DNA of 64,000 nucleotides from Gnetum montanum (Eukaryota > Streptophyta > Gnetopsida > Gnetales > Gnetaceae). The stretch is taken from assembly GCA_015680685.1 (NCBI GenBank), contig MNCI01012718.1:597366-661365 (forward strand). Reading direction: 5' to 3'. The notes under the pieces were generated by a model. The model had not been told where the DNA came from. It saw only the letters and a program-made list of their open reading frames with translations, and did not search any database. Every line of letters begins with the position of its first letter. Position 1 is the stretch's first letter. The position numbers were made by a program, and so were the translations under genes. Below, piece by piece: positions 10,100 through 23,274 of the stretch.

Positions 10100-12406
10100 T
10101 GTTGGACTTGATTCCTATGGTGTAGGGGATAACATCACTGCATGGATGGAGGTCTCATTTGTAGGGATCTCTTCCATAACAAGGATGAAGGTTAACATTT
10201 GCACTAATGCCTTGTAGTGGGAAAATGAGGTCATGATCAGGTCGTATAAGCTCAATGTTATATTTTTCTATTTGAGCACTTATTTGACTTAGGCCAATGC
10301 ATCCACAAATTCCTTACCATTAGCCATATTTTTGTTGCTCTTAACTTCTTCCATGTGGCCTAAGAGATGAATTTTTCATGGGGGTGACTTAGGCTTTGTT
10401 TGCTTGGCTTACTTAGGGGCCTCAATGCTCCCTTGTGATTTGCTTGTTGTGGCTTCTTTAGTTGTTTTGGCCATAAGGATCATAGATATAGGTATTTTCT
10501 TTGGCTGACCTAGCACTCTTTGATCTTGATGTTGCATAACCATTCTATCAAGACATTCATTAGGTCTCATTTATTACCACCTTGAGGGCCTACCAATGTT
10601 GCTAGTGAGGTTGGCCCTTGGGAAGGAAGGGACTAATGTGTTGGCTACCACTAGGCTTCAGATAGGTGAGGGGCTAGCATGTTGTAGCACCTTGATGAAA
10701 AAGGGTGGCTAAGAAGTTACTATTGATGCAACATGCTAGGGGATCCTAACTATGAAGGGTGTTGTGGATGTTTGAGGTGGTGCTCTAATAATGAAAGGGC
10801 GCCTTGAACTCATGGGGGCCGAGGGGATGCTTTTTCACTACTAGAGGGCACTCGGATCATGAATGGCTACTACACCAGTTTTGGATCATCATCAATACTG
10901 ATAACATTTATGACATAGCTAGAATTGTCTATGTTTAAAGGGTCATGATACACCCTCATGGACTAGTTTTGTGGCCTCACTAGGTTTGTAGTGTCAAGCA
11001 CTAGCTCACCTCTATCGATCATCCTTTGCAAGTCATCTTGCAAAGCTAGACAAAAGTCCATGCTATTGCTAGACAACTAGTGGTAATGGCCAAATTAGTC
11101 TAGCATAAAGTGTCTTGGGATCAAGGACTCGTTTGGTATTGCCAAAGCGGGATTTCTCATTAACTCACAGTATCTATCATGCTTTTTGTGGGCATCCTCA
11201 AACATTTGTTTGTATTGGATGCATCCAACTTTTAGCAATTGATCTAGCAACTCTAAAGGCTTTAGTGGCAACAGGGTATACTTAGAGTGATCCTTGCACT
11301 CAAAGTTAAGCCTTTGAACAACTTGCACTATGGCCACTGAGGATGTAGGCTGGTTGGTTTTCTTAGTGCTAGAGTTGGTAACTTTGTTGTTAGCCAAGGC
11401 TTTGGGCTACCTAACCATTTGCCCCTGGTTGGTTGCTTTAGATTCTTTGGCTATAGTTGCCACTATTGCACTCTATTTTCCCTTGTCTTTGTCTCTCCTT
11501 GCATGCTGGTTCTTGTAGGCCATGTAGGTCAAGTCCTTGCTAGCTTCTACCACATCTTCTATGCTTTTGGTTTGAGTGAAAGCTTGGCTTAGGGATTGCA
11601 GGCCCAGGTAATACAGTTTTGACTTTATAAAGTCATTGACTACCCCCTTGAAAATGGCTAGGAGATGTGCTTCAACTATCAACTCTTACATTTTATTTAG
11701 TGAGGCACTTTAGCATTGAATGAACTTTTGCATGGGCTCTAGGTGGCCCTACTTGACTTGCATTAGCTAGTCTAAGGTTGCCTCTAGCTTCAAATTGTAT
11801 TTAAAGCACATTACAAATTAGCTCAAGAGGTTCTCCAAAGAGGAGATAGAGCCTCTAGGCAGTGCATGGTACCAATCTAATGCTTTACTAGTCAGTGACA
11901 TGGCAAACATCCACATGATGACATGTGGCCATGCTTGCAACAATAGGCACTTTGATCCAAACATGACTAGATGCGCATTAGAGTCTCCCTCAATGTTGTA
12001 TTTCATAAATTAGGGCAATAGGACCACAATTAGAAGAGCTAGAGGTGGGACTACAAGACTTATAGGATCATCCTAGTAGAAGTCCACCACTTTAATAGTT
12101 TCAAATGAGATGGCTCTGAGTTGCTTCACCTCTTTTGTCAAACTTTAGATCATCTAGAATGCCTTGTCTAAGTTCTGAGATGCTCCAACTAGCTATGTTG
12201 GTTGTGCTATATAATGTGCTAGTTGTATGGCCCATGGCTTGGTGGTAGGTCGTGAAACCATGTGATGTGCTTGATGCATTGGCTATGCTATGGGGACAAT
12301 GATTAGGATAAGCAACACATGCATGTGTTGGGCTGATGCCAGGGGCACCGATGAAATAGGTAGAACATAGGATGCTTGAGTCATTTGGGGCCTCGAGATG
12401 GGCCAT
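10100..12406 (-). pseudogene. gag relic of element H
   Basis: Broken minus-strand frames encode a plant gypsy-type Gag. The strongest block, around 11840-12000, contains MSLTSKALDWYHALPRGSI, the retrotransposon Gag core (PF03732-like), followed by LGLQSLSQAFTQTKSI (about 11620) and a basic NQHARRDKDKGK tail (about 11480). Further segments (11095-11397) contain PLELLDQLLKVGCIQY, typical of the region between Gag and protease in Ogre/Tat-type elements. Many stops are TAG. The gag sequence differs from that of A-D and F, so H is a separate family. Confidence 0.65.
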
Positions 12407-13592
12407 GTGTGAACATATGGTTGAGTTGATATAGTTACTATGGACAAAGATGGCTAACTGGGTTATGATGATGCCACGAAGGGCAAGTTAAGGGGAGTCG
12501 ATGCATCATAATGTGTGTGTTGGTTCTAATGCGTTACTACTATGGGTGTTGACCTAGGCCTAGCAGAGTGAGAAGGTGGTGCTAGTGCTATGACCATCTC
12601 AAAGAGAACATGTGAAATAAACTAAGGAGAAGCCAGACTAAGGATCACTCATTGGAAGATGGTGTGGATAAAGCCCTCATGCTCTGAGCAAGCTTCGAAC
12701 TCATCCTCTTCCTTTTGTAGGGCCTCCTCATATTTTGTTTCTACATCACACTCACTTGCTCGATGAGCTAGGCTAATAGCTAATGGTAGGGATCTATGAG
12801 TAGGATGATATCAAAGGGTCAGGGGATATACTCTTGTCCATCCCAATGGACTAGCTTGTAGCTTTGTTTTGCCTCAATGTCAGGGTAGTCTATAGATAAC
12901 CCTACTTGAATCTTTGCACATATGAATTTGTATTGCTCATTGCTTAGAGCAGCGTATTCTAAGGTCTTGACCACATAACCTAAGAAATTGCCTTTGCCTT
13001 GCCATTATGAGACTCCTAGGGTCATCAATCCTGGTCTCCTGTTGGATGGGCAAGATGTCAAGTGCATTCAAGATTAACATTGAAGGTTGATCTGGGTTCA
13101 TGAACATAGATCGAGTTGTAAAAGTTGACTACAAAGTTTGTTGGTTGTGAAATACTATGGACTACACTGAAAATGACTTTATCCTAGCTAACACCACTAA
13201 CTACATTAACTATGCTCTCGACACCAAAGAGTAGACTATGCTCTCCATGTCGGAGAGTGGACTAACACTAACTACGCTCTCTACACTGGAGAGCAGACTA
13301 CACTAACTACATTAGAGATGACTACGCTCCAACTAAAGAGAATAGGAACTCAGCAACAATGGAAATAAGTGTGATTTGGATTGCTATGTAGGGTCTTGGG
13401 GGGATCAAGTTTTGGATCCAATCTACACCGACAGGTTAGTAGATAATGCCTACACTAGCTTAAGATCTAGCTACTACTACACATGTAGCAGGTCCATAGG
13501 GGGGTTATGGTCTACACTAGCTTGAAGCTAGCAACTGGGATGTAGAGAGCATGTGAGAAAACCACAACAAAGTTTGAAAAAAGTGGTTTAAT
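12407..13592 (-). other. 5' leader of element H
   Basis: Between H's primer-binding site and gag I see no clear ORF. The stretch 13190-13335 carries short inverted repeats of the same ACTACGCTCTC / GAGAGC type as the H LTR, for example CTCTCC (13241-13246) with GGAGAG (13252-13257), and GCTCTC (13276-13281) with GAGAGC (13289-13294). Confidence 0.45.
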
Positions 13593-13608
13593 CCTCCTTC
13601 TAGTGCCA
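13593..13608 (-). promoter_or_regulatory. primer-binding site of element H
   Basis: Read on the minus strand this is TGGCACTAGAAGGAGG, 10 nt after the LTR end. Its form and position fit a gypsy primer-binding site and differ from the tRNA-Asp type of the other elements. I do not assign the tRNA. Confidence 0.5.
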
Positions 13609-13618
13609 GAAACCATAA

Positions 13619-15297
13619 TGATCAAAAACATCAATGACTTGAACACTAAGGTCCATGGGCATATAGCCTAACCCTGAATCCGCATGAGGGCCTGTTAGAG
13701 GCAAAGACGGGGCACCCTAAATGGTCTAGCTAATTTAACAGGGACTTACAAAATGCAACAAGTGTGTGATGTGCTTAGTTGCAATGCTAATATGAGATGG
13801 TGCTAAAAGTGTAAATAGTGTTTACAATACTCACAGTGTTTGCAGTGTCAATGAGGTCGAGCATAGTCACAGGTGCCAAAAGGGATTAGTGTAGTCAAGG
13901 GTTTCAATGAGGTAGATGATGTCAACACATAAGGACTGCTGCCTAAGCATAGTTTTAAGCATGGTTATGCCATAAAATAGTAAAAAATGTAGATAAACTG
14001 CAAAGAATGCAAAGAAAGAGAGAGTGAAGTGGAATACCACCCTCTAATGGGGTTGAGTGTAGTTACACCAAAAGGGGACTAGAAGGTACACAATGTATAG
14101 TAGGCACAAGTGGACAACAAAGTCACAATCCCTTGTGTGTTTGGCCACAAAGATTGGTGTCTTGTCGAGGTGTCTATGTCTACCAAGTTGATCATCATGG
14201 TGTACTACTAGGCTACAAGGGGTAGGGGGCTCTATGATGGTCTGCAACTTTGCCCATTCGTTAGTTTTCCACTATGCCTTTGGTTTTCTTCTAGGCACTC
14301 CTTAGATTTTCCAACCCTGAAAACTTTGAGGGTGCAGGTATTTATAGGTTTAGGGTTAGGGAAAAATGCGGGATGGCTGCCATGCGGTAGAGGGGGCAGT
14401 TGGGACTACACTCAGCATAGTCACCATTCATTTGGTGTATCAATAAGGCTAATGGTTTTGTGCTTTTCTAGACTATGTGAGACTATGACTACGTTGCCAA
14501 CTACATGTGTGTGCTAAGAAGACTACAAGAAACCTTAAAAATGAAAGCCAAAGACTACACTCCATGGGACTACACTCTCCATGGTCTCATATGGGGTCAA
14601 GTGTAGTTACAATTTTGGGGCAAAAGGATATACAAAAAGAAAATATTTTGTTGACTACACTTACTAAAGGTGAGTTGACTATGTTCTGGAGTTGAGCTAA
14701 GTGTCATTGCTACATTGTGAAGGCCACTGCAGACTATTCTAGCTGACTACGCTCTCTATAAGAGGTTGACTACACCCTAGGTTGGGGGAGAGCATAGTCT
14801 CAATGCTTGTGAAATCCCTAAGAAAATGGGTTTTTGCAGACTATGCTTTCCATGGGAGGCTAACTACTCTCCCAATTAGGGTTGAGTATAGTCTTGAGAC
14901 TTGTCAAAACTTGCTTCCTATTGACTACACTCTAGGTTGCGGGAGAGTGTAGTCTTAATTCTTAAAATTTTTTTTTGCAAATTTGGCCTTCTTGTTAACT
15001 ATGCTCTCTATGAGGGGCAAACTATGCTCCCATTTTGGGAAAAGCATAATGTCAACACCTAGAAAAAATTTTCAAAACTAGCCTTCCTACTAACTACGCT
15101 CTTTATGAGAGGCTGACTACGCTCCCATCTAGGGGAGAGGATAGTGTCAACACTTAGAGAAAATTTGTAAAATTGGCCTTCCTACTAACTACACTCTCTA
15201 TGAGAGGCTAACTATGCTCCCATATATGGGAGGGCATAGTCTCACTTAGCCAAAATTTGTAGTCAAGATGTCATAGTCTAGATTTGGTGGTGTTTCA
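13619..15297 (-). repeat. 5' LTR of element H
   Basis: On the plus strand it runs from TGATCAAAAACATC to GGTGGTGTTTCA (TG...CA, 1,679 bp). At 15297 F's gag stops aligning with its relatives, right after the codons matching QHHLQAF. The 5-bp flank GAAGG (15298-15302) is the expected target copy; its partner is left of the window or lost. A minus-strand TATAAATA lies at 14339-14346. Tandem hairpin repeats fill the part upstream of it. Confidence 0.6.
14983..15268. repeat. three tandem ~95-bp hairpin units in the H LTR
   Basis: Units start near 14983, 15079 and 15173, each beginning (T)GGCCTTC or TAGCCTTC. Each carries ACTAYGCTCYC followed by a matching inverted GGGAGRGYATAGT. The last unit contains the perfect palindrome TCCCATATATGGGA (15218-15231) inside ACTATGC/GCATAGT arms (15211-15217, 15234-15240). 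More diverged units occur from about 14560 to 14980. Confidence 0.7.
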
Positions 15298-15302
15298 GAA
15301 GG

Positions 15303-15944
15303 CTTGTAAGTGATGTTGTAGATCAGAGTTATAGCCTTCCACAAATTTAGGGATGTTATTCATATAAAGCCTTTTGATGAAACTTTCCCTTTAATGTGTG
15401 TAGGGTATTCTAATTACCTCCATTATTTGTGTCATGCTCCTAGTAGCTAACAAAGGTTCATCATCATCAGACATGTCATGGTGATGATTTCTATTTGTTT
15501 GATTATGATGATCTTAGCGATGCTCACTTTGATGATCTCATCTTTTTCTATTTCTATATTCATCTTGACCCCTTAGTAGATCTCTCTCTCTATACTATGT
15601 TCATCTTCATTAAAACTAGATTATGAGAAGAAAGAGGAAGATGGGAAACTGGGAGAATCACCATGGCTACTATATCTTCCCCTATGGTCCCTTGATTTAT
15701 CTCTTCTAGGTTTGGAGGAGGTCCTAGGCCTTGAGGCCTTTCTTATTCTAGGACTTACTCCATCTTCTCTAGGATTGTCTGCATTACTTGAACGTAGTCC
15801 TTAAGTGTAGTAAGGGTCTAAATGAGCATAGGAAACCCCTACTTGTGGTTGTTTACTCCAGTTTTTCATAGTATAGATCCTATCATTTTTTCTACTAGTA
15901 TTTTCATCATATGATGTATTCTTGGCCCTATGTGAAGAAGACAT
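15303..15944 (-). pseudogene. gag N-terminal part of element F
   Basis: The start ATG is at 15944-15942, about 110 bp after the primer-binding site. It begins MSSSHRAKNTSYDENTS and shares NWS-QPQVGVSYAH with B, C and D, followed by an R/S-rich insertion absent from those copies, then DDEPLLATRSMTQIMEV and NNIPKFVEGYNS. It ends at 15298-15302, where H has inserted. Several stops are present. The LTR, primer-binding site and gag are in normal order. Confidence 0.65.
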
Positions 15945-16057
15945 GGTTTTATTTGATAATGTGTGTGACATAAAATATTAATATTTTCTAAAAGATAAAT
16001 TATTAATACTTTTACAGTGATTTCTTCTAATATAACTAATTTAGATAACTAGCACCA

Positions 16058-16075
16058 TCCTCCACAATAGTGCCA
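16058..16075 (-). promoter_or_regulatory. tRNA-Asp-type primer-binding site of element F
   Basis: The minus strand reads TGGCACTATTGTGGAGGA one base inside the LTR. It is a decayed form of the TGGCGCCGTTGCCGGGGA type complementary to the 3' end of plant tRNA-Asp. Confidence 0.6.
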
Positions 16076-16076
16076 A

Positions 16077-17102
16077 TGATGAGTGGCAAGTGCCTCTACG
16101 CCCAACCATACGAATCACAAGCATTCATGCATGATTCGGTCAAATTCTATGGATGGGACTAGTTGTGGCATCTAGATTGTTAAGCATTGATAGCATGACG
16201 TTGTCTTCCCACTTGGACTAGTGGTAGCTTTGTCATGTATAGTTTAGTCCAAAGTGAGGCATGTAATAATTAATTTTAATAGGCCCTAATTACTCCTAGT
16301 GATAAACATAATTGATAATGAAATTTAAATCTAGGTAATGATAGTAATGTAAATCTAGTCTAGCCTAGAGTGATAAGCATCTAGTCCTGACTTACGGTAC
16401 ATGCCTTAGGCTCATGTAACCATTACTAGGTTACCAAGCATTATGCTACTAGGAGAACTAAGTAATAACACTATTAGGATTACCAAATGATTACACTTAA
16501 ACGCTCAAAACTAGTTGTACTCATTTTGACTTACTAATGAACAAGAAAGTAAAGTACTTGGAAATGTAAATGATTAAACTAAGAAAATAGTAAAAACTAT
16601 GCTTAGTAAAATAGTAAAACTAAGTGGATGCTACAATGATGAAAAGCAATCTTGATCTTTATTTCTGGACATCAATTGTGCCCAAGTACACTTCACTTGA
16701 ATCAAGATTCTGTACAACTGCTCAACACCACATTGTGAGCATTCACTCTATCACTAAAACTATGAAAAAAAATTGAAAGAGTCTACCTAAGGACGGAATG
16801 AAAGTTCTCCTGGTTGTGCATCCAAGTGCTATATTTATAAGCGGGTACACATCTCGTGATATCGAAATATGCAATATCATAGTTGATCAAAAATTGACTT
16901 TTTCATAAAACATATGAAATGTAGCATCTACGACATCGTAGATGTGATGTAGCAGCCAAATGAGATTCATCGACAAGGATGCTACAAAACAGATGCGATG
17001 TAGCATCTATGACATAGCATTTACAATATCTTAGCCAACTGATGATTCATCACCTGGTTATTAAATCTTTTGAGAAATATTTTCTCAAAAAATTTCTCAT
17101 CA
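16077..17102 (-). repeat. 5' LTR of element F
   Basis: The 1,026-bp repeat has family ends TGATGAG...CTCATCA. A minus-strand TATAAATA lies at 16832-16839, with decayed GATATC-type sites at about 16855-17035 upstream. Sequence from 17103 on belongs to the insertion site. The flanking 5 bp is TAGTT; the other copy is outside the window. Confidence 0.75.
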
Positions 17103-18703
17103 TAGTTTTCTCATGGTTAGCATGATTAAGGTGCCCCACCCTCAAATGCTAAGTGCTTAAGGGGCTATAGTAAATTCTCTAAGATGTAGCTGCAGTTGTA
17201 GTTCATATAAGTAACTATCCGACTATGACCTCATAGGGAGTCAATGTTTCTAGGAGTAACTTACAATGACTATGTCATCATAGGCAAAGATTCTCTGAGA
17301 TGTGCTTGCAATCATGCAACTATGACCTCATAGGGAGTGTTTGGTCCTAGAGCCACCAAGCCAACACCCTTGGTCAAGGGGTGTAGTTTCACATTTGTTC
17401 TCCTCTAGCCTTACCCATGAACTCATGTGAAGGAGAATAAAAGCAAGTAATGTTCCCCCTCTCTAACTTTGTTGGCATAGTAGCCAACTATGGTGGGAGA
17501 TCATTTCCATTAATCAACCCATAGCTCCTCTTGCATTGGTCCAATGACCTAGACTTTTAGGTAGCCCATGGTAGATCAAGTGTGAAGAGGGATCAGCTTA
17601 GGGATATACACATTTTGAGGAGTGCTACTTTACCCTAAATATAATTAAACCAATGATATAAAATTTTAATATTGAACAAACTTAATAGATTCATTGTTTA
17701 AGGAAAAATAGTTTGAATATTTTCATAGTTTGCCCATAATTAAATTAGACCTTTATAGTTAGTATTATCCATTAGAATCAAACTCATAACTTAGAACTTC
17801 CAAATCAAGAGCCTTACCACTAAGCTAACATCTCATTATAATATAATTGAACAAGCAACTAAGCACATTATGCAACTAATCATGTACACACCACATGATT
17901 AATGTACATGTGTTTTTACCAATTGAGTTCATGATACTTGTCTATCATATTTCCAAAAAAGTAAATACACATATGCTTAATAGTATAATATAATTCCAAA
18001 ATCTAAATAGTTGAATAACACAAATGTAATATATTGATATGCTAACAATGATAGAACTAATAACCTAAGGACATACCATATTACAATGTCAATATTAATG
18101 AATAAAAACTTAGATCTATTTGTAAAATGACTCAAAAAAGCTTGACAATTCTTATGGCTTGGCTAAACAATTAATACACATTAAACCACTATGTACTAGT
18201 ACAATAGTTAAATCTATATAGGCACCATCTTTTTGAATATAATGAATGTTTTTAGCATACATTATCAATAGTAATACAAGCTAAGGTTTATCTAACTAAA
18301 AGGTAGAGCTACTAAATGAGCACCAACATACCCATAAGTTAAAAAAAGTTTGAGATTTTGGAACCCAAAGAATGATTATAAGTATACCCCAAGAATTAAC
18401 ATGATGAGGATACATTAGAAGAATTATAGAGCTATAATAAAACTTCAAAATAAGAGAAAAGCAAAGATAATGGGGAAGAATTATTGCTAGAGTGAAATTT
18501 AATTATTTTAATCAACTTGTAAAATCATAACAAACAGTTTTCTGTGTATTCTTGTGTAGATGTGATTATGTTATTCCATTTTTTAAGTTTAATTTACATT
18601 ATATTTTTATTTTGTTAGTAGAAAAATTATTCTACATTACTAAGTCAATCCAATTGCCCCAATGTAAATTAATTATCTTGATAGAAATCATTGATCAAAA
18701 TAT
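17103..18703. other. AT-rich intergenic DNA
   Basis: I find no supported gene. A GACCTCATAGGGAGT block occurs twice (about 17227 and 17323). Apart from the SINE-like piece listed separately, the rest is AT-rich without convincing motifs. Confidence 0.5.
17770..17834 (-). repeat. tRNA-derived (SINE-like) fragment
   Basis: On the minus strand, TAGCTTAGTGGTAAGG resembles a pol III A box and GAGTTTGATTC, about 30 nt on, resembles a B box. The spacing fits a tRNA-derived SINE head or a tRNA pseudogene. I see no complete cloverleaf. Confidence 0.35.
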
Positions 18704-18878
18704 AACAATTATGCTAGACACCACATATCAAAGGCTCAAGTCATAACATATTCATGAAAGAAAAGCCACTTCCAAGATTCAACCTACAACACTTACAAAT
18801 AAAAGAAATATTATATATAGAAAGGTGTTACTTGGTAACAATTATGCTAGATTACTTGGTCTAAGTCAAAGTCTCATT

Positions 18879-18897
18879 GGGGGGGGGGGGGGGGGGN
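18879..18897. repeat. poly-G run ending in an undetermined base
   Basis: Eighteen G residues (18879-18896) are followed by one N at 18897. It lies at the LINE's 3' end (a C run on the LINE's sense strand). It may be real or a base-calling artefact. Confidence 0.8.
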
Positions 18898-19054
18898 GCA
18901 TCCATTACAACAACTTGAATAATTCATAGGGTTAAAGGAAAGGGAAAACTGAGACAATCGTGAATGACACTTAGGAAACACCTTAGAAATAAATGAGTAT
19001 TAAAGGAGGAAACCCAAGTTGGGGCACAACCAAATGTTCGCACAGACTAGCTTG

Positions 19055-22000
19055 TTACAAAATAGAATGACATAGAATTAGATGAGGCAAAGAGCACTCA
19101 ATTAAGGATAGAGAGAGTTCCAATGGTGACTCCACATAATAAAAATGGAAAGCTTCCTTGTAGAGATTACTGATGCTAAGTGTAACTGGAACACACAGGT
19201 CTTTCCCATAGTTGAAGAGATGAACCAATTGATGACTGTCCAGATTGAACTTGGATGCTTGAGATGTGAGTTGAAAATGGGTGAGGCGAAAGATCTGCAA
19301 CTTTTCCAACCTGGTAAGTAAACATTTGTTAGAATACTCTGTCTTTTGAAATAGAACATTGCATCTTCACTTCCAAATATAATATAAAATAGTATGCCTA
19401 ATAACTTTCCACAAAAAATTAAGATTAGTAGAAGTAATGTTCAAGAATCTGAATTTGGCATCCTCTTAAGATAGCTTGTATGATGGAAAAGATTTAGAAG
19501 CCCACTGCCACACATGTTGAGCAAAGGGACATTGCCAAAATACATGGACAAAGTCATCTTGTCCACCACATAGAGGGCAATTGGGATTGGGAATCCCAGA
19601 TATTCTAGACGTTTTCCAATAGGTAGACCATGGTGGAGGAGACACCAGAGGAACTGCTTAATTTTGGGGAGGGTCGAAAGTTTCTAGATAAGTTGGAAGA
19701 GAGGGATCCAACATGTTTCTGACTCTTGTTTGTGCCAATACTTATTGCAACGTTGAATGACTTTAGATGGGTCATGCATGAGATGAAAGGGGACAGATGG
19801 CCGGTAGGGCAAGAGTTTAATCCCATTAAGCCATTAAAGGCCATGAAAAAGGCTTTGCACTATAACATCAAGATTCTAGTGACCGTGGAGAAAAGAGTAA
19901 ATTTGAACTAGGCAATGATTCATTGTAGCTGACTCCCCATATAAAGTGTTAAACTTGACCCCTGAAATCCAACAACTAGCTAGCCTAAGACAATTCAATG
20001 AAATGACACCCTTTCGATACCACGAGGTAGCCACCTTAGCATTTGTGATAGCAAGGGGAGCGGGCAACAGAGGTAACCACCACAGACACACTCTAGAGAG
20101 GATAGTAGGGTTGATTTTAACGTTAGTCCAGTCAATGTAAGTGTGTAGAATTTGCCAGGCCCTCCAAATGCTTTTGAAAACATGAGATCTGGGAAGAATG
20201 ATAGTGACGGGGGAAAGAATCCAATTGACAAAATGGATGCCTTTCCAGAAGGGCTTGTTTTTAGGAAATGCTTGATGAAGCCTTAATTGGAGGAGGGTCC
20301 CTATAATCTGAGGCATCTAAATGTTGTACCAACCACTTAGCAACCAGGGTAATTCCTTGCTTATAGGAGTTCAAAAGGCCTAAGCCACCCTTATTCTTGG
20401 GGAGAGTAACAATAGTCCAAGCGACATGAAGAAAGCCTTTCTGAGAATCCTTGGAGGACCACATAAAGTCACGGAATACCCGTTCTAGCTTTTGGTAGGC
20501 AGCTTGGAAGGGGGCCCAACACGAAGAGTAATACACATGGGTGGACACGCATATGGACTTACATACAAGGTATTTACTCGCAAGTGTGAGGGGTTTAGTT
20601 TTCCATTTGTCGAGTTTCTTTTGAATTCAATAAATAACTTGCTCCCAAAGGATAGATGTTGAACCTCTAAAACGGAAAGGGATTCCCAAAATCTTAACAG
20701 TGTCTTGATCCTGAAGCCGCTTCCAATTATAGTTGGTCACATGTTTGTAATTGCCCATAAAGCTATAAACAGAGGATTTATTCCAATTAATAATGGAACC
20801 TGAGAGTGTGCAATATTGCTCCACCGTTGATAAGAGGTAGTGCAAATTGGTGGTTGTGTTTTGAACTAGAAAAAAGGCGTCATCGGCGAAGTGCATATTG
20901 AGAAGCTGTTGTTGAGAGGAGGAAAGGCAAATCCCAGTGAGAACTTTAGTTTGAATGTCCAGGTTAATTTGATGATAAAAAAAGTCTGATGCGATGATAA
21001 AGAGATAGGGGGCGAGAGGACAACCTTGCTGCATAGACCTATGTATTGGAAAGGGAGAGGTAATGCCGAAGGTAGTGGCAATTCTTGCAGTTGCATCTGA
21101 GAATAAGCATTTCACCATATGCAAGAACTTAGGTCCAAAACCAAGTTTGGTCATAGTCTGTAAGATAAAATCCCACTTAATGTTGTCATAAGCCTTGGCA
21201 TAATCAAGTTTCACTAGGAGAATATCTTGTCCATCATCCTCAGCCCACTTGAGACCTTCCCACGCCACGACCACATTGTCTAAAATATATCTACCAGGAA
21301 CAAATCCTGTTTGCTGAGGGGATATGATCTGACCAAGAATTTTTTTCAGCCGTAAGGCAAGGCACTTCACCCAAATTTTATACACTACATTGAGAAGAGT
21401 TATGGAACATCAATTGGAGATATCGGTTAGATCCCTAGACTTGGGGAGGAGACGAATTACCCCTTGATTTAGATTGGGCCCAAGGGAACCAGTTAAGAGA
21501 GCCTCATTAATGACCTACAAAAGATCCTTTCCCACCAAATCCCAATGATTTTGAAAAAATTCTACAAGAAAACCATCATAACCAAGAGCCTTTCCTCGAC
21601 TTAACTTGGAACAGGCCTCTTATAGCTCCGCCAGAGTGATATTAGCGTCAAGACTTTGTAGCATAATGGGATTAATAAGGCAAGGATAATCAGGGGTGGC
21701 AACCTTAAACGAAGAGATGTCCATTGGGGTAGCTGCAAAAAGGGTTTTGTAGTGGTTCTTAAGAAAAGAGAGGATACTATTGTGCTCAGTAATGGTGGTA
21801 CCATCACATGAGATTTTGTCAATATCATGTGAAGGGGAAGCAACATTAAGATATTTAAAAAATTCCCTACAGTGTTCATCTTGAATATTTAACCAAGTGA
21901 GCCGACTTTTAGTTAAGGCACTTTGTGCTCGGTACACTTCCCAATGTTGGAAGGCAACACGTGCTCTAGCAAGCTCCTCGTGAACTAGAGTATTGAAGGG

Positions 22001-23005
22001 ATCTTTAGCTAGTTTATTAGTGAGATGTTCAATAGTGAGGTGAATTTTGTTGTATTCATGTTTGGCTTGAGCAGGCACTGTCTTACCATACAAACGAGCA
22101 AAGTTTCACACTCGACATGAAGCACGATGCCACCAATTAATCCAACCCACCTGATTTAGGGGCCTAGGTTCAGCATTCCAAAGGTTGGATAGAAGAAGTT
22201 GGGCAGTTGGGGAAGAAAAATAGTTGTTATGTAGTCTAAAAAGATGGAATTTTTGTTGGTCAGGGCTACCATGAATCTTGATAGATATGGAGATAGGAAG
22301 ATGGTCGGATAAGGTGGCATGGTGATGAACCATAGTGGCAGAGAAGGCTTGCCAAAAGGAAAGGGTGGAGAAATAGAACCTATCTAACCTATTGTAGATG
22401 CGAGCCTGCCTAAGACAGAGATTGCTCCAAGTAAATCTATGGAGGGGAACACACGTGGAGTTGTCTGCCCCGTTTGAGAGGTAAAATCTTTTCTTAAAGG
22501 TGGACCAGGCCTGATACTCGAGATTGGGCAGTTGAAAAAATGCCCCTTCGAGCTTATCTTGAGGGAATTCTACCATATTAAAATCTCCTTCGAATATCCA
22601 AGGCATTGGGGGGAGAGAAGTTGCAAATTCATGCCAAAGGAGAGCCCATTCTATGGAGTCATTTGGGGCATATATCGAGTAAATGCAAAAAGGGCCATGC
22701 CAGGATGAGAAGGTGGCCCAAGAAACTCTATGCATAGAATCAGAACCACTTTGAAGGATTTTAGTTTTCCAGTAGGATGAGAGGAGAATGGCCTTGCCTC
22801 CTTTCCCACTCGCATGGGACATCATTAGGAGTAAGGAGTGAGGAAGAAACCAGTGGGTGGAATAGGATAAAAGGTCGATTGAGATCTTAATTTCTTGAAG
22901 GAGAATGAAATCAAAAGCCAAATTAAGACTAGATATAAAGTTTCCTGCTCGCTTCCGTTGAAGCCTACCAGTAAGGCCTCGAACGTTCCAAGAAAGGAGA
23001 TTCAT
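19055..23005 (-). pseudogene. LINE ORF2: endonuclease, reverse transcriptase, zf-RVT
   Basis: It starts MNLLSWNVRGL at 23005. The endonuclease (22106-23005, about 299 codons) is open and shows the APE-type residues: SWN, LLQE, YAPND, GDFN, RLDR and SDH. The reverse transcriptase (about 21620-20300) shows SPQQTGFVPGR, LDYAKAYD, QQGCPLAPYLF and the catalytic FADD, typical of plant L1 LINEs, then ILGIP. The C-terminus (about 19580-19520) has CPLCGGQDDFVHVFWQCP, the zf-RVT zinc-binding domain. Stops or shifts occur near 22105, 21617, 21410, 20632 and in the last 1.3 kb. The protein would nick target DNA and reverse-transcribe the LINE RNA in place. Recently active, now defective. Confidence 0.85.
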
Positions 23006-23274
23006 GGGGAAACAAGGGGTAGTTTGGATGGGAGGTCAATGGAAGGTTCAGAAGTCGAAGTATTAGTTTTCTTTGTTCTTGACAGGAGGGCAAAGGAGTT
23101 GTTGGTGGGGACAAGGGCCATGGAAGTGTCTGGTGAAGAGGAGTTGGAGGGAGGAGTAGAACTAAAGGAAGCTTTGACTCATTTTCATCCACTCGCCACC
23201 ACGAACTCATCCTCCGAGAATGAGTTCTTGACAACGTTTGAAGGGATGACCTGGGTGGAGGTGTGAGTACCTGA

